From: Pseudomonas protegens
GTDB lineage: Bacteria; Pseudomonadota; Gammaproteobacteria; Pseudomonadales; Pseudomonadaceae
Direction of reading: 5' to 3'
Assembly (NCBI RefSeq): GCF_003363755.1
Contig: NZ_CP031396.1
Location: 2,294,001 to 2,358,000 of the forward strand
Length of the DNA: 64,000 bases
The notes beneath the pieces were generated by a model, which did not search any database, was not told the DNA's origin, and was given only the letters and a program-made list of their open reading frames with translations. A program made the translations under genes and the position numbers. Shown here piece after piece: positions 1-14,021 of the stretch (positions within the stretch are counted from its first letter, which is position 1; the number at the start of each line of letters is the position of its first letter).

Positions 1-150
1 ACGACGCAACGTGGCCAGCTCAGGTGGATTCTCCCGCGTATCGGCCACCGCAAAAGCCACGCCCCGGTTCGCCAGGAAGCGAACCAGGGACATGCCGCTC
101 TTGCCGAGGCCGACAACGATGCGGAAGTGGTCAGAAGCGATCAGAGACAC
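1..150 (-). CDS. murD: MurD, UDP-N-acetylmuramoyl-L-alanine:D-glutamate ligase (N-terminal part only)
   Basis: Cytoplasmic peptidoglycan precursor enzyme that adds D-Glu to UDP-MurNAc-L-Ala. Only the first 50 codons are in the window; the gene runs off the left edge. The translation reads VSLIASDHFRIVVGLGKSGM and continues with the nucleotide-binding turn GLGKSG near residue 14, typical of the MurD N-terminal domain. The start is a GTG at 150, five bases after the mraY stop, so it is co-transcribed with the cluster upstream. No ATG fits the conserved N-terminus better. Confidence 0.9.
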   Translation of the reverse strand, partial: MSLIASDHFRIVVGLGKSGMSLVRFLANRGVAFAVADTRENPPELATLRR

Positions 151-155
151 TCGTT

Positions 156-1238
156 CTACCTCAGCTTCAGGGTGGCAAGGCCGATCAACACGAGGATCAC
201 GGTGATGATCCAGAAGCGGACAATCACGCGAGGCTCGGGCCAGCCCTTGAGTTCAAAGTGGTGGTGGATCGGTGCCATGCGGAACACACGGCGACCGGTC
301 AATTTGAAGGAAGCGACCTGGATCACCACCGACAGGGTCTCCATCACGAACACGCCGCCCATGATGAACAGGACGATTTCCTGACGGACGATCACCGCAA
401 TGGTGCCCAGGGCCGCGCCCAGCGCCAGTGCGCCGACGTCGCCCATGAAGACTTGTGCCGGATAGGTGTTGAACCACAAGAAACCCAGGCCGGCACCGAT
501 CAGCGCACCGCAGAAGACGATCAGCTCGCCCGCTCCCGGTACGTAAGGAATCAGCAGGTATTCGGCGAACTTCACGTTACCCGACAGGTAGCAGAAGATC
601 CCCAGCGCGCCGCCAACCATCACGGTCGGCATGATCGCCAGGCCATCGAGGCCGTCGGTCAGGTTGACCGCGTTACTCGAACCGACGATGACGAAGTAGG
701 TCAGGACCACGAAACCGATGCCCAGAGGAATACTCACGTCCTTGAGCATCGGAATCAGCAGGGTGGTTTCCACCGGACTCTGTGCGGTCATATAAAGGAA
801 GATCGCAGCGCCCAGGCCGAACACCGACTGCCAGAAATACTTCCAGCGACTCGGCAGGCCACGGGAGTTCTTCTCGATCACCTTGCGGTAGTCATCGACC
901 CAACCGATGGCGCCAAACGCCAGGGTGACCACCAGCACTACCCACACATAGTGGTTGCGCAGGTCGGCCCAGAGCAGGGTGCTGATACCGATGGCGGAAA
1001 GAATCAGCGCGCCCCCCATGGTCGGTGTACCGGACTTGGAAAGGTGGGACTGCGGACCGTCATTACGCACGGCCTGGCCGATCTGCCGGTTTTGCAGAGT
1101 ACGGATCATCCACGGACCCAGGCACAGCGCCAAAGACAACGCAGTCAGTACCCCGAGAATCCCGCGCAGGGTCAGGTACTGAAAGACCGCGAAGCCTTTG
1201 TAGAACTGTTGCAGGTACTCCGCTAGCAGCAGCAGCAT
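156..1238 (-). CDS. mraY: MraY, phospho-MurNAc-pentapeptide translocase
   Basis: Inner-membrane enzyme that transfers phospho-MurNAc-pentapeptide from UDP to undecaprenyl phosphate, making lipid I. The 360-residue product has about ten hydrophobic segments and the family signatures: an aspartate pair in WVDDYRKV with the following basic loop, [10 protein letters not shown], and the histidine cluster [11 protein letters not shown] near the C-terminus. I take the ATG at 1238 ([12 protein letters not shown]), whose A is the last base of the murF stop (TGATG), rather than a start nine codons upstream, because this matches the usual N-terminus and length. It lies between murF and murD in the standard dcw order. 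Confidence 0.97.
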   Translation of the reverse strand: MLLLLAEYLQQFYKGFAVFQYLTLRGILGVLTALSLALCLGPWMIRTLQNRQIGQAVRNDGPQSHLSKSGTPTMGGALILSAIGISTLLWADLRNHYVWVVLVVTLAFGAIGWVDDYRKVIEKNSRGLPSRWKYFWQSVFGLGAAIFLYMTAQSPVETTLLIPMLKDVSIPLGIGFVVLTYFVIVGSSNAVNLTDGLDGLAIMPTVMVGGALGIFCYLSGNVKFAEYLLIPYVPGAGELIVFCGALIGAGLGFLWFNTYPAQVFMGDVGALALGAALGTIAVIVRQEIVLFIMGGVFVMETLSVVIQVASFKLTGRRVFRMAPIHHHFELKGWPEPRVIVRFWIITVILVLIGLATLKLR

Positions 1239-2605
1239 CAATGTTTCTCCGTGCTCGAGCCGCACAAAGCCGCGACGATGTTTTCCATCACCGCGCTGCG
1301 CGATCCCTTGATCAAAATGGTGGTATTTGGGTCTTGCTCGACGTTCAGGGCGGCAATCAGATCAGCCTGGCTGGCGAAGTGGCGCGCGTGTTCGCCGAAG
1401 GCGGCAACGGCATGAGCCATCATCGGGCCTACGGCGTAGAGGGCCGAAACCTTGCCAGCGGCATATGCACCTACTTCGCGGTGCCCCTGCTCCGCCCACT
1501 CGCCCAACTCGCCAATGTCTCCGAGCACCAGGACGGTGCGGCCGGAAAAGCCGGCGAGTATATCAACGGCGGCACACATTGAGGTGGGGTTTGCGTTGTA
1601 AGTGTCATCGATCACCCGCAGGCCGTTCTTGGCCAGTTGGGCAACGGTGCGGCCCTTGACCGGCTGCACAGCGTTCAGGCCAGTGACGATGCCGAACAGC
1701 GAGACGCCTATGGCATGGGCTGCGGCGGCAGCAGCCAGGGCGTTGGCCACGTTATGGGTGCCAAGCAGGTTCAGTTGCACCCTATCCACGCCCTTTGGGC
1801 TGTGCAATGTGAAGGACGGGCAACCACGGGCATCACGACCGATATCCGAGGCATGGAAATCTGCTGCGCTGTTGTCCAGGGCAAAGCTCAGCACCTGGCG
1901 ACCGGCGGCTCGGGTCTTCCAGATTGGGAAGGCCTTGTCGTCCAGATTGAGCACCGCGATCCCGGCGCTATCGAGCCCCTCGAGAATCTCGCCCTTGGCT
2001 TCGACGATTTTCTCCGGCCCGCCGAACTCACCGACGTGAGCGGTACCTGCATTATTGATGATCGCCACATGGGGGCGAGTCATGGCTACGGTGTAGGCGA
2101 TTTCGCCGATGCGTGACGCACCCAGCTCGATCACCGCAGCGGTATGTTCGGGGGCCAGCTCCAGCAGTGTCAGCGGCGCGCCCAGATCATTGTTCAGGTT
2201 GCCCCGGGTTGCCAGCACTGGACCACGGGTACGCAGGATGCTGGCCAGCATCTCCTTGACCGTGGTCTTGCCGCTGGAACCCGTCACCGCAGCCACAGGC
2301 TGGGTAAAGGCGCCACGATTCAGAGCGCCCAATTGGCCGAGGGCCAGACGGGTATCCTTGACCAGCAACTGAGGCAGGGTGCTGTCGGGAACTTCACGTT
2401 CAACCAACGCGGCTACGGCACCTTTGCCTGCCACTTCGTTCAAGTAGTCATGGCCGTCAAAACGGGGGCCCGTCAAGGCAACGAACAACTGGCCCGCCTG
2501 AATCGCCCGACTATCGATACTGACACCACTGAAACGCACGTCGCCCGCGATCAAGCGGGCATCCAATGGGGCCGATACTTCACTGAGCAGCAAGGCTTTA
2601 AGCAT
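1238..2605 (-). CDS. murF: MurF, UDP-MurNAc-tripeptide:D-alanyl-D-alanine ligase
   Basis: Cytoplasmic ATP-dependent ligase adding D-Ala-D-Ala to UDP-MurNAc-tripeptide, the last soluble precursor step. The protein has 455 residues, normal for the family, with the Mur ligase P-loop TGSSGKTT near residues 108-115 and the Mur ligase central and C-terminal domains (DDTYNANP near residue 315). The ATG at 2605 overlaps the murE 3' end by eight bases, and the stop overlaps the mraY start, so translation is probably coupled through the operon. Confidence 0.97.
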   Translation of the reverse strand: MLKALLLSEVSAPLDARLIAGDVRFSGVSIDSRAIQAGQLFVALTGPRFDGHDYLNEVAGKGAVAALVEREVPDSTLPQLLVKDTRLALGQLGALNRGAFTQPVAAVTGSSGKTTVKEMLASILRTRGPVLATRGNLNNDLGAPLTLLELAPEHTAAVIELGASRIGEIAYTVAMTRPHVAIINNAGTAHVGEFGGPEKIVEAKGEILEGLDSAGIAVLNLDDKAFPIWKTRAAGRQVLSFALDNSAADFHASDIGRDARGCPSFTLHSPKGVDRVQLNLLGTHNVANALAAAAAAHAIGVSLFGIVTGLNAVQPVKGRTVAQLAKNGLRVIDDTYNANPTSMCAAVDILAGFSGRTVLVLGDIGELGEWAEQGHREVGAYAAGKVSALYAVGPMMAHAVAAFGEHARHFASQADLIAALNVEQDPNTTILIKGSRSAVMENIVAALCGSSTEKH

Positions 2606-4060
2606 GTGCCACCTCCCATGCGGTCAAGGCCTTGTCGGCTTCAGCAAGGTCGGAGAAGTCATGGCGCTGGCCATTGATCTCCTGATAATCCTCATGGCCC
2701 TTACCCGCCAGAACCACCACATCGTCTGCCGATGCGGCGGCGATCAATCGAGCAATGGCGAGGCCACGACCGGCAACAAAATCGACCTTGTCTACCGCGC
2801 TGAAACCAGCACGGATGTCGTCGAAGATCTGCGCAGGGTCTTCGCTGCGTGGGTTGTCATCGGTGACCAGCACACCATCTGCCAGGCGCTCTACCACCTC
2901 GGCCATCAGCGGACGCTTGCCACGATCGCGGTCACCGCCGCAGCCGAACAGGCAGAGCAGACGCCCCTTGGCGTGAGGGCGCAGGGCCAGCAATACTTTT
3001 TCCAGGGCATCCGGAGTGTGGGCGTAATCCACGACCACCAGGGGCTGAGTACCACCACCCAGGCGTTGCATGCGTCCGGCAGGACCTTCGAGCTTGGGCA
3101 GCACGGCGAGAATTTCGTCCAGTGCATACTCCAGGCCCAGCAAAGCACCGACCGCAGCCAGCACATTGCTCAGGTTGAAGCGCCCGAGCAGAGCGCTGCG
3201 CAGATGGTGCTCGCCCTGCGGAGTCACCAGGGTTGCGCGAACGCCGTCGTCGTCGAAGGTCGCCTCACGGCAATACAGATAAGCAGAGGCATCCTCGAGA
3301 CTGTAAGTAATCAGCCGTGACTCGTGCTTGTCCGCTGCCAGCTGCCGGCCGAACTCATCATCGAGATTGATCACCCGGCAACGCAGGTCAGTCCAGTTGA
3401 AGAGCTTCGCCTTGGCTGCGCCATAGGCTTGCATGGTTCCGTGGTAATCCAGATGGTCACGGGACAGATTGGTCAGCACCGCAACATCGAATGCCAGGGC
3501 CGCCACGCGCCCCTGATCCAGGCCATGGGACGAGACCTCCATGGCCACCGCCTTGGCGCCGGCGTTTTTCAGGTCAGCCAGGCTCGCCTGCACAGCGATA
3601 GGGTTAGGCGTGGTGTGCAAGCCACTTTCCAGCGCGCCATAGAAGCCAGTGCCCAGCGTGCCCACCAAACCACAACGCTGGCCCAACAGATCCAGCGCTT
3701 GGGCGACCAACTGGGTAACACTGGTCTTGCCGTTGGTACCGGTCACGCCCAGCAGATTCAGTTGGCGGCTTGGATCACCATAAAAGCGTCCGGCAATATC
3801 CGACAGCTGCGCCGCCAGGCCCTTGACTGGAATCAGCGGCACATCAGTCAGCGGCAATACGGTTGCGCCTTCCACCTCATAGGCCACTGCAGCAGCACCG
3901 CGCTGCAAGGCGTCGGCAATATGCGCACGGCCGTCAAACTTGGCGCCGGGTACCGCCAGGAACAAATCACCGGCACGTACATTGCGGCTGTCCAGCGTCA
4001 ACTCGCGGATCAGCAGATCGCGACCAGCGTGGGCGAAAATCTTGTTCAGGCTAAGAGACA

Positions 4061-4061
<1 letters not shown>
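2598..4061 (-). CDS. murE: MurE, UDP-MurNAc-L-Ala-D-Glu:meso-diaminopimelate ligase
   Basis: Adds the third stem-peptide residue to UDP-MurNAc-dipeptide in the cytoplasm. The 487-residue product carries the P-loop GVTGTNGKTS (about residues 105-114) and, toward the C-terminus, the DNPR motif (VTDDNPRSEDP), which in MurE marks specificity for meso-diaminopimelate rather than lysine. That fits a Gram-negative cell wall. Start and stop overlap ftsI (TAATG, one base) and murF (eight bases). Confidence 0.97.
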
Positions 4062-6086
<2,025 letters not shown>

Positions 6087-6090
<4 letters not shown>

Positions 6091-7034
6091 CGAAGCTTCT
6101 CCGCAACACGCATGACCGCACTACGGGAACGGGGATTGGCTTTGAGCTCGGCCTCGGAGGCGAACTGCGCTTTGCCATGAATCTTGATTTTCGGCACGAA
6201 GGCTTCGAAACGTACCGGCAGGTTGCGCGGCAGATTGTCGGACTCGCCCTTCACCAGGCGTCGCATGAACAATTTGACGATGCGATCTTCCAGGGAGTGG
6301 AAGCTGATCACCACCAGGCGACCACCCACTTCCAGCGACTCCAGCGCCGCTTCAAGGCCGGCCTCAAGATCGCCCAGTTCGTTATTCACATGGATGCGCA
6401 ATCCCTGGAAAGCCCGGGTAGCAGGATTCTTGCCCTTCTCCCAGGCAGGATTGGCGACTTTCAACACTTCGGCCAGATCGGCGGTGCGTTCGAAGGGCTG
6501 GATTTCACGACGCTCGACCACGGCCCGCGCCATGCGCCCGGAGAAGCGCTCTTCGCCGTACTCCTTGAACACACGGGCAATTTCCTCGACGGGCGCGGTG
6601 GCAATGAACTGCGCAGCGCTGATGCCACGAGTCGGGTCCATGCGCATGTCCAGAGGGCCATCATTGAGAAAGCTGAAGCCGCGCTCAGGATCGTCCAGCT
6701 GTGGCGAAGACACACCAAGATCCAGCAGAACACCACTGACCTTGCCTGCCAGGCCGCGCTCCGCGACCTCCGAACCCAACTCGGCAAAACTGCGCTGTAC
6801 AACGACAAAGCGGCCGTCTTCGGCCGCTAGCGCTTGCCCGGTGGCAATCGCTTGGGGGTCCTTATCGAATCCGAGGAGCCGGCCCTCCGTTCCGAGCTTG
6901 CTGAGAATCAAGCGGCTATGCCCGCCACGGCCGAAGGTGCCATCCAGATAGCAGCCATCAGGGCGCACGGCGAGAGCCTCGACGGCTTCGTCAAGCAGCA
7001 CGGTGATGTGGTTAAAGCCGCTATCAATAGTCAC
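6087..7034 (-). CDS. rsmH: RsmH (MraW), 16S rRNA C1402 N4-methyltransferase
   Basis: SAM-dependent enzyme that methylates N4 of C1402 in 16S rRNA; a constant member of the mraZ-led cell-wall cluster despite its ribosomal job. The 315-residue protein has the SAM-binding turn in [10 protein letters not shown] (about residues 33-42), [20 protein letters not shown] and a C-terminal [13 protein letters not shown] segment, all diagnostic. The start is GTG at 7034 in a GTGA overlap with the mraZ stop, so it is probably translationally coupled to mraZ. Confidence 0.97.
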
Positions 7035-7486
7035 AGGATCAAATCACGCAGTTCATCAGGCATCGCGCCCGGTTGTTGAATAGCCGCCAGGTCAGCCGCC
7101 GAAACAGCATCCCAGGCATCCTCGTCCCACAATTGGAACTTGTTCAGTTGGCCCACCAGCATCGCGCGCTTATCCAACTTGGCATATTCACGCAGGCGCG
7201 GCGGCACCAGAAAACGACCACTGCCATCGAGTTCAAGATCGACGGCATTACCAATCAGCAAACGCTGCAAACGACGGTTTTCTTCGCGAAGCGAAGGCAA
7301 TGCGCGCAGTTTGGTTTCTATCAGCTCCCACTCATCGAGGGGGTAAACACACAAACAAGGATCAACAGCGTCGATAGTGACGATTAATTGCCCGGAACTT
7401 CGCGAAACGAGCTCGTCACGATACCGACTCGGCATGGCGAGACGGCCCTTCGCATCGAGACTGATAGCGTTAGCTCCGCGAAACAC
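7031..7486 (-). CDS. mraZ: MraZ, regulator of the division/cell-wall cluster
   Basis: DNA-binding repressor of its own operon, with two SpoVT/AbrB-like halves; 151 residues, the family norm. The N-terminus (translated from GTG at 7486) reads [20 protein letters not shown] and the second half repeats the pattern [16 protein letters not shown], the doubled DxKGR(x)xxP signature. GGAG at 7497-7500 lies ten bases before the GTG. It is the first gene of the dcw operon, behind the promoter at 7561-7590 and three GTGG repeats that I read as its own binding sites. Confidence 0.97.
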   Translation of the reverse strand: MFRGANAISLDAKGRLAMPSRYRDELVSRSSGQLIVTIDAVDPCLCVYPLDEWELIETKLRALPSLREENRRLQRLLIGNAVDLELDGSGRFLVPPRLREYAKLDKRAMLVGQLNKFQLWDEDAWDAVSAADLAAIQQPGAMPDELRDLIL

Positions 7487-7527
7487 GTCAGCGTTTCTCC
7501 AAATTTTAGCGTTTTGCGCTCAAAAAA

Positions 7528-7552
7528 CCCACTTCATGCCACTTTCTGCCAC
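7528..7552 (-). promoter_or_regulatory. Predicted MraZ operator: three GTGG(C/G) repeats at 10-bp spacing
   Basis: On the minus strand GTGGC (7548-7552), GTGGC (7538-7542) and GTGGG (7528-7532) recur exactly every ten bases in the mraZ leader. In E. coli, MraZ binds TGGG(N) direct repeats with five-base spacers just downstream of the mraZ transcription start; these repeats have the same period and position. That MraZ of this organism binds them is inference. Confidence 0.7.
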
Positions 7553-7560
7553 TTGCGCAC

Positions 7561-7590
7561 ACTATAGGAATGCGCCCACACCACCGTCAA
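7561..7590 (-). promoter_or_regulatory. sigma70 promoter of the mraZ-led dcw operon
   Basis: Reading the minus strand, TTGACG (7585-7590) is followed after 18 bases by TATAGT (7561-7566), near-consensus -35 and -10 boxes. The predicted start lies about 7553, so the GTGG repeats fall in the first 25 transcribed bases and the mraZ start codon about 67 bases downstream. Confidence 0.75.
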
Positions 7591-7796
7591 GGCGCGCAGC
7601 GACGGAAAAGCCTTATAGAACGGAGATTTAGGAGACTAAGAGGAGAGATAACGAGAATTCGGAGGGCATTCCAGAGCATCAACTTCAAACAGCTCAATAA
7701 GCTGCAGCATGAAGTTAAAGTAATTTATTAAGAGTAAGATTTTTTCGGTATTACAGAAACGCTTCTGCTATTGATTCAAGCAGGGAGGGAAAAGGT
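7591..7796. other. Intergenic spacer between mraZ promoter and RNase P RNA
   Basis: Roughly 200 bases, AT-richer than the surroundings between about 7690 and 7790. I see no open frame, no convincing rho-independent terminator for rnpB and no recognisable repeat here, only a weak hairpin in the rnpB 3' flank (arms around AGAA/TTCT near 7755-7770). Confidence 0.5.
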
Positions 7797-8148
7797 GGAG
7801 AGTCGATCTGTAAGCCGGGTTCTGTCGAGGACAGTCATTCCTCTACGATGGCCATCACTGGACATCTTTAGCAACCTACCCGGTTCCAGCGCGGGCCACG
7901 CCTTGGAACCCTATTTGGTCTTGCTCCGAGTGGGGTTTACCTAGCCACGAACTGTTACCAGACGTGCGGTGCGCTCTTACCGCACCTTTTCACCCTTACC
8001 GGCACCGAAGTGCTTAGGCGGTTATTTTCTGTGGCACTTTCCGTAGGCTCACGCCCCCCAGGCATTACCTGGCACTCCGCCCTATGGAGCCCGGACTTTC
8101 CTCCCCCCTCTAATTTTCATAGAGGGCAGCGACTGTCCAATCGACTCT
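7797..8148 (-). ncRNA. rnpB: RNase P RNA (bacterial class A)
   Basis: Catalytic RNA that removes tRNA 5' leaders together with RnpA. On the minus strand the conserved 5' block GAGGAAAGTCCGGGCTCC and the 3' block GACAGAACCCGGCTTACAG are present. The closing helix P1 is visible as AGAGTCGAT near 8140-8148 pairing with ATCGACTCT near 7798-7806. The length of about 350 nt is right for a gammaproteobacterial class A RNA. Ends are set from the P1 helix and could be off by a few bases. Confidence 0.95.
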
Positions 8149-8158
8149 CCGCCGCGCA

Positions 8159-8186
8159 GGTTAACGGCAGAGCGCCCCAAGAACAA
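8159..8186 (-). promoter_or_regulatory. Probable rnpB promoter
   Basis: Minus strand TTGTTC (8181-8186), 16 bases, then TTAACC (8159-8164), ending about ten bases before the predicted RNA 5' end. The segment between -10 and start is GC-rich (TGCGCGGCGG), as in stringently controlled stable-RNA promoters. Boxes are only moderately close to consensus. Confidence 0.5.
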
Positions 8187-8220
8187 GCGCTAAAAGCCTT
8201 TGGCCACCCTGCCACGCAAT

Positions 8221-9093
8221 TTATTGTTCTTTCTGCTTATTCAGTGCTACCTGATACAGGACATTCTTGCGCTCACCCGTGATCTCGGCTGCCAGCGCCG
8301 CCGCCCTTTTGAGAGGCATCTCCTTAAGCAACAGATCAAGAATGCGCATCGACTCACTACTGATCGCTTCATCACTTTCCGGTGCAGTCCATCCCGCCAC
8401 CAGCACCACGCACTCACCACGCTGCTGGTTGCTGTCAGCCTCTACGAACTGGCGCAATTCGGAAAGAGGCAGCCCCTTGAGGGTCTCAAAGGTCTTGGTC
8501 AGTTCTCGAGCCAACAGTGCCGGCCGCTCACCACCGAATACCGCTTCCATGTCTTGCAGACACTCAAGAATGCGATGCGGCGCCTCATAAAAAATCAACG
8601 TGCGGGGCTCTTCCTTGACCAACTCCAGGCGCCCACGCCGCCCAACGGCCTTGGCCGGCAGAAACCCCTCGAAGATAAACCGATCCGACGGCAAACCTGC
8701 CGCCGACAGTGCCGCGATCAATGCACAAGCCCCCGGCACAGGAACCACATTGATGCCTGCAGCTCGAGCCTGCCGTACCAAGTGATAACCCGGGTCGGAA
8801 ATCAGCGGCGTGCCGGCATCGGAAATCAAGGCGACATCATCACCCGCCAATAAACGAGTAATGAAACGAGAGCCTTCATCACGCTCGTTATGCTCATGGC
8901 AAGCCGCCAAGGGCGTGGAAATGCCAAAGTGCTGCATGAGGCGCTGAGAGTGCCGAGTATCCTCGGCAGCGATCAAAGACACTTCGCGCAACAACTTAAG
9001 GGCCCGGGCACTGATGTCGTCCAGGTTGCCGATGGGCGTCGCCACCACATAAAGCGAACCAGCAGCGGTATTCAAAGCACCTGGAGCAGTCAA
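8221..9093 (-). CDS. rsmI: RsmI, 16S rRNA 2'-O-ribose C1402 methyltransferase
   Basis: SAM-dependent methyltransferase acting on the same nucleotide, C1402, as RsmH. The tetrapyrrole-methylase fold signature GSLYVVATPIGNLDDIS lies near the N-terminus, followed by EDTRHSQRLM and ISDAGTPLISDPG. The frame is open further upstream, but conservation starts at about LTAPGALN. A TTG at 9093 with GAGG seven bases before gives 290 residues, close to E. coli RsmI; GTG at 9102 is the alternative. It diverges from lpoA, a conserved arrangement. Confidence 0.93.
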   Translation of the reverse strand: MTAPGALNTAAGSLYVVATPIGNLDDISARALKLLREVSLIAAEDTRHSQRLMQHFGISTPLAACHEHNERDEGSRFITRLLAGDDVALISDAGTPLISDPGYHLVRQARAAGINVVPVPGACALIAALSAAGLPSDRFIFEGFLPAKAVGRRGRLELVKEEPRTLIFYEAPHRILECLQDMEAVFGGERPALLARELTKTFETLKGLPLSELRQFVEADSNQQRGECVVLVAGWTAPESDEAISSESMRILDLLLKEMPLKRAAALAAEITGERKNVLYQVALNKQKEQ

Positions 9094-9312
9094 AGGGCAC
9101 ACCTCTAGATCGACAAAAGCACCATTGTAACGCGTTGAAGCCCTATCAATACGCCTGACGATCACTCAACAACCCAGCCCTTTGGGGCCTTTTAGGCACC
9201 ACGGCAACATTTGCACCAGCTAAATAGACGGTTTATCACCAGCAACATCGCGCCCCGGCCAGCGCTTGGGTACAATTCCACGCTCATTTGATCGAGTATC
9301 AGGAACACTTAC

Positions 9313-11123
9313 ATGATCGCTTGCCTGCGGCTGTTTCTTGCCCTCTGCCTGGCTACCCTTTTGGTGGCTTGCGCCAGCTCGCCCTCTTCCAGCCTTGGCG
9401 AACTTCCACGGACACCGGATGCCAGCATCGAGCAATTGCTCGAACAGGCCGCCACCAGCAAAAGCCCGGACAAGGCAGCCCTGCTGCGCTTGAGCGCTGC
9501 AGACCTGGCATATCGCCAGGGCAACGCAGGACGCGCCGGACAAATCCTTCAGCAAGTGTCGCTGGATCAACTCAAACCTGCCCAGCAGATCTTCGCCAGC
9601 ACCCTGGCCGCAGAGCTGGCCATGATCCGCAATCAGCCGAAAGCCGCGCTGACTGCGCTGAGCCATCAGAGCCTGCAGCATCTCAGCGAACTACCTGCAA
9701 CTCAGCAGATCCGCACCGGCACCGTTTATGCTCGCGCCCTGGAAGCAGACGGCCAAACGCTCTCTGCCGCCAAGCAGCGAATTCTTATCGCCCCCCTGCT
9801 GAAAGATGATGCCGCGGCAAAAAACCATGAGGCTATCTGGGCACTGATTGCTGCCCTGCCCACCGACCAACTGCAACCTGCAGGCAACGATGACCTGGCC
9901 GGATGGTTGAGCCTGGCCCTGGCAGTCAAGACCGCCGGCACTCTGGAGCAGCAACAGTCGGCCATTGATAACTGGCGCGCGCAGAACCCAAAGCATCCTG
10001 CGGCCATTCAACTGCCACAACCGCTGACCCAGCTCAAAGAGCTGGCTAGCCAACCCGTTTCGAAAATCGCCCTGCTTCTGCCACAAGATGGTCCCTTGGC
10101 TTCGGTTTCCAAGGCCCTGCGTGAAGGCTTCATGGCCGCTCACTACCAGGCTCAGCAAGCAGGACAAAAGCCGCCCAGCATTGAGTTTTACGACAGCTCG
10201 CGCTTGAGCTCCCTGGACGACTTCTACCGCAAAGCCCAGGCCGCAGGCGTGCAACTGGTAGTCGGCCCCCTGGAAAAACCATTGGTCAAGCAACTGGCCA
10301 CACGCTCGCAACTGCCGATTACCACCCTCGCACTGAACTACAGCGAAGGCGAACAAGGCCCGGCGCAACTGTTCCAGTTTGGCCTGGCTGCCGAGGACGA
10401 AGCCCGTGAAGTCTCTCGTCGTGCCCGCGCCGATGGCCTGCATCGCGCCGCGGTACTGGTCCCCAAGGGCGAGTGGGGCGATCGCGTGCTCAAGGCGTTC
10501 CGCCAGGATTGGGAAGCCAACGGTGGCAGCGTGATCGGCATCGAACGCGTTGACCAGCCTGTCGCCTTAGCTCAGCAAATTGCCGACCTATTCCGACTGC
10601 GCCAAAGCGAGAGCCGCGCCAAGAGCCTGCAGAGCACTGTAGGTACTCAAGTCGCCGCACAACCGTCGCGCCGCCAGGATATCGAGTTCATTTTTCTCGC
10701 CTCCACTCCACAGCAAGCACAGCAGATCAAGCCGACCCTGAACTTCCAGTACGCTGGCGATGTTCCGGTGTACGCAACTTCCAACGTGTTCAGCGCCAGC
10801 GGCGATCAGAATCAATACAACGACATGAACGGTGTAATGTTCTGCGAAACGCCTTGGCTGCTGGATGCCAACGGCCTTCTGCGTCGCCAGGTCACTGCAC
10901 AATGGCCACAAGCTGGAGGCAGCCTCGGTCGCCTGTACGCAATGGGGGTCGACGCCTATCGCCTGGCGCCACGCCTGGGTCAGCTCAAGGCTCTGCCCGA
11001 CAGCCGTATCGAAGGCGAATCCGGAAGCCTGGGCATGGCCGCCGGTCAGCGCATTGAGCGTCAACTGCCCTGGGCCAAGTTCGTCAACGGCCAGGTTACC
11101 CGCCTGCCCGACACACCGCGCTA

Positions 11124-11124
<1 letters not shown>
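9313..11124 (+). CDS. lpoA: LpoA-type outer-membrane lipoprotein, penicillin-binding protein activator
   Basis: Outer-membrane lipoprotein of the LpoA/YraM family, which in E. coli activates PBP1A from the outside. The 603-residue product has a lipoprotein signal with lipobox LVAC (Cys about 20), a helical TPR-like N-terminal half rich in Ala/Leu/Gln, and a C-terminal half resembling periplasmic-binding-protein folds (PVSKIALLLPQDGPLASVSK from about residue 250). Gene order lpoA-yraN-diaA/gmhA-dolP and divergence from rsmI match E. coli. Its stop overlaps yraN (TAATG). Confidence 0.9.
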
Positions 11125-12768
<1,644 letters not shown>

Positions 12769-12788
12769 AAAAGCACTGCAGCAGATAC

Positions 12789-12822
12789 AAAAAAGGCGAT
12801 CCATCCGGATCGCCTTTTTTAT
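12789..12822. terminator. Bidirectional rho-independent terminator (dolP / sspB)
   Basis: Perfect 8-bp stem GGCGATCC/GGATCGCC with a 4-base loop at 12795-12814, flanked by A-run on the left and T-run on the right, so it works for dolP on the plus strand and sspB on the minus strand. Confidence 0.9.
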
Positions 12823-13235
12823 TACTTGACCACTTTCAGGCTCGGCCGGCCGCTAGGTCGCGGCGGCTCACTGCCCGGTGGAGGCAGGTCATCATCCGGC
12901 TCAACATCGTCCTCCTCATCCAGAGGCGATTCCAGATCAAAGACCATGCCCTGCCCATTCTCGCGCGCATAGATCCCAAGGATCGCAGCAACCGGTACGT
13001 GCAGGCTGTGAGGCACACCGCCGAAGCGCCCCTCGAAAGTTACTGCATCGTTATCCATATGCAGATGGCGCACGGCACTGGGAGAAATATTCAGAACAAT
13101 TTGCCCATCGCTGGCGAAACCCTGAGGCACCTGTACAGCCGGGTAATCGGAGTTGACCAGCATGTGCGGGGTGCAATCGTTGTCCACAATCCACTCATAG
13201 AGCGCGCGGACCAGATAAGGTCGACTGGAGTTCAT
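12822..13235 (-). CDS. sspB: SspB, ClpXP adaptor (specificity-enhancing factor)
   Basis: Adaptor that delivers ssrA-tagged peptides to ClpXP. Of 137 residues, the N-terminal substrate-binding domain (MNSSRPYLVRALYEWIVDND..., HMLVNSDYPAVQVP) is followed by an acidic linker (about 108-121, LDEEDDVEPDDD) and a basic C-terminal ClpX-binding tail (RPSGRPSLKVVK), the normal SspB layout. It follows sspA by 16 bases and ends on the shared terminator. Confidence 0.95.
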   Translation of the reverse strand: MNSSRPYLVRALYEWIVDNDCTPHMLVNSDYPAVQVPQGFASDGQIVLNISPSAVRHLHMDNDAVTFEGRFGGVPHSLHVPVAAILGIYARENGQGMVFDLESPLDEEDDVEPDDDLPPPGSEPPRPSGRPSLKVVK

Positions 13236-13251
13236 AGCGGCTCCTTAAGCC

Positions 13252-13869
13252 TCAGCGCATATCACGTTCGACACCAGACAAACTTGCCTGGAAAGCCTCA
13301 CGCGCAAATTGGCGGTCCATATAATCAAGCAGCGGCTTGGCCTGCCGCGGCAGTTCGATACCCAGGATTGGCAACCTCCAGAGTATGGGCAGTAGGCAGC
13401 AGTCCACCAGGCTTTGTTCCTCACTGAGGAAAAATGGCTTATCGGCGAACAGTGGGGAAACCCCTGTCAGACTTTCGCGTAACTCCTTACGCGCCTGCAC
13501 CCGGACCGCCTCCTTGGTCCGCGAATCCAGAATCAGATCCACCTGCCCGCACCAATCACGCTGGATCCGATGGATGAGCAAGCGACTGTTGGCACGCGCA
13601 ACAGGGTAGACCGGCAGCAATGGAGGATGAGGGTAACGCTCATCCAGGTATTCCATCACCACTGTCGATTCCCACAACGCCAGGTCCCGATCGACCAGCG
13701 TCGGCAAGCTCCCGTAAGGGTTCACTTCGATCAGTTTCGGCGGCTGACGCCCCGCCTCCACACTGATGATCTCGGCGCTGACACCCTTCTCCGCAAGCAC
13801 AATGCGCACCCGGTGGGAATAGTGGTCGGCGGGGTCGGAGTAACAGGCCAACCGATTGGTCACGCCCAT
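13252..13869 (-). CDS. sspA: SspA, stringent starvation protein A
   Basis: RNA-polymerase-associated protein with glutathione-S-transferase fold, 205 residues. N-terminal thioredoxin-like half begins [23 protein letters not shown], with the conserved [19 protein letters not shown] segment; the C-terminal half is all-helical. It lacks GST catalytic activity in known cases and acts in stress and virulence transcription. First gene of the sspAB operon, located just beyond the petC terminator. Confidence 0.95.
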   Translation of the reverse strand: MGVTNRLACYSDPADHYSHRVRIVLAEKGVSAEIISVEAGRQPPKLIEVNPYGSLPTLVDRDLALWESTVVMEYLDERYPHPPLLPVYPVARANSRLLIHRIQRDWCGQVDLILDSRTKEAVRVQARKELRESLTGVSPLFADKPFFLSEEQSLVDCCLLPILWRLPILGIELPRQAKPLLDYMDRQFAREAFQASLSGVERDMR

Positions 13870-13904
13870 GGCGATCCTCCTCGCTTGTTGAAATTATCGG
13901 AAGC

Positions 13905-13932
13905 AGAAAAAACAAGCGCGCCCTCAGGGCGC
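13905..13932 (-). terminator. Terminator of the petABC operon
   Basis: Minus strand: perfect hairpin GCGCCCTGAGGGCGC (13918-13932) followed by GCTTGTTTTTT. It separates petC from sspA, whose start codon is only about 35 bases further on. Confidence 0.8.
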
Positions 13933-14021
13933 CTCTGGTAACCCCCGAATGATACAGGGTTGTTACAGTTTCAGAGACGCCCCTAGGCGCGCATGTTCAA
14001 CAACTGATGCTTAAAACGCTA

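Noticed and set aside
24..1226. 400-codon open frame on the plus strand opposite mraY
   Set aside because: It is the antisense shadow of mraY in high-GC DNA; His/Gln/Asp-rich composition without any domain, and mraY on the other strand is unmistakable.
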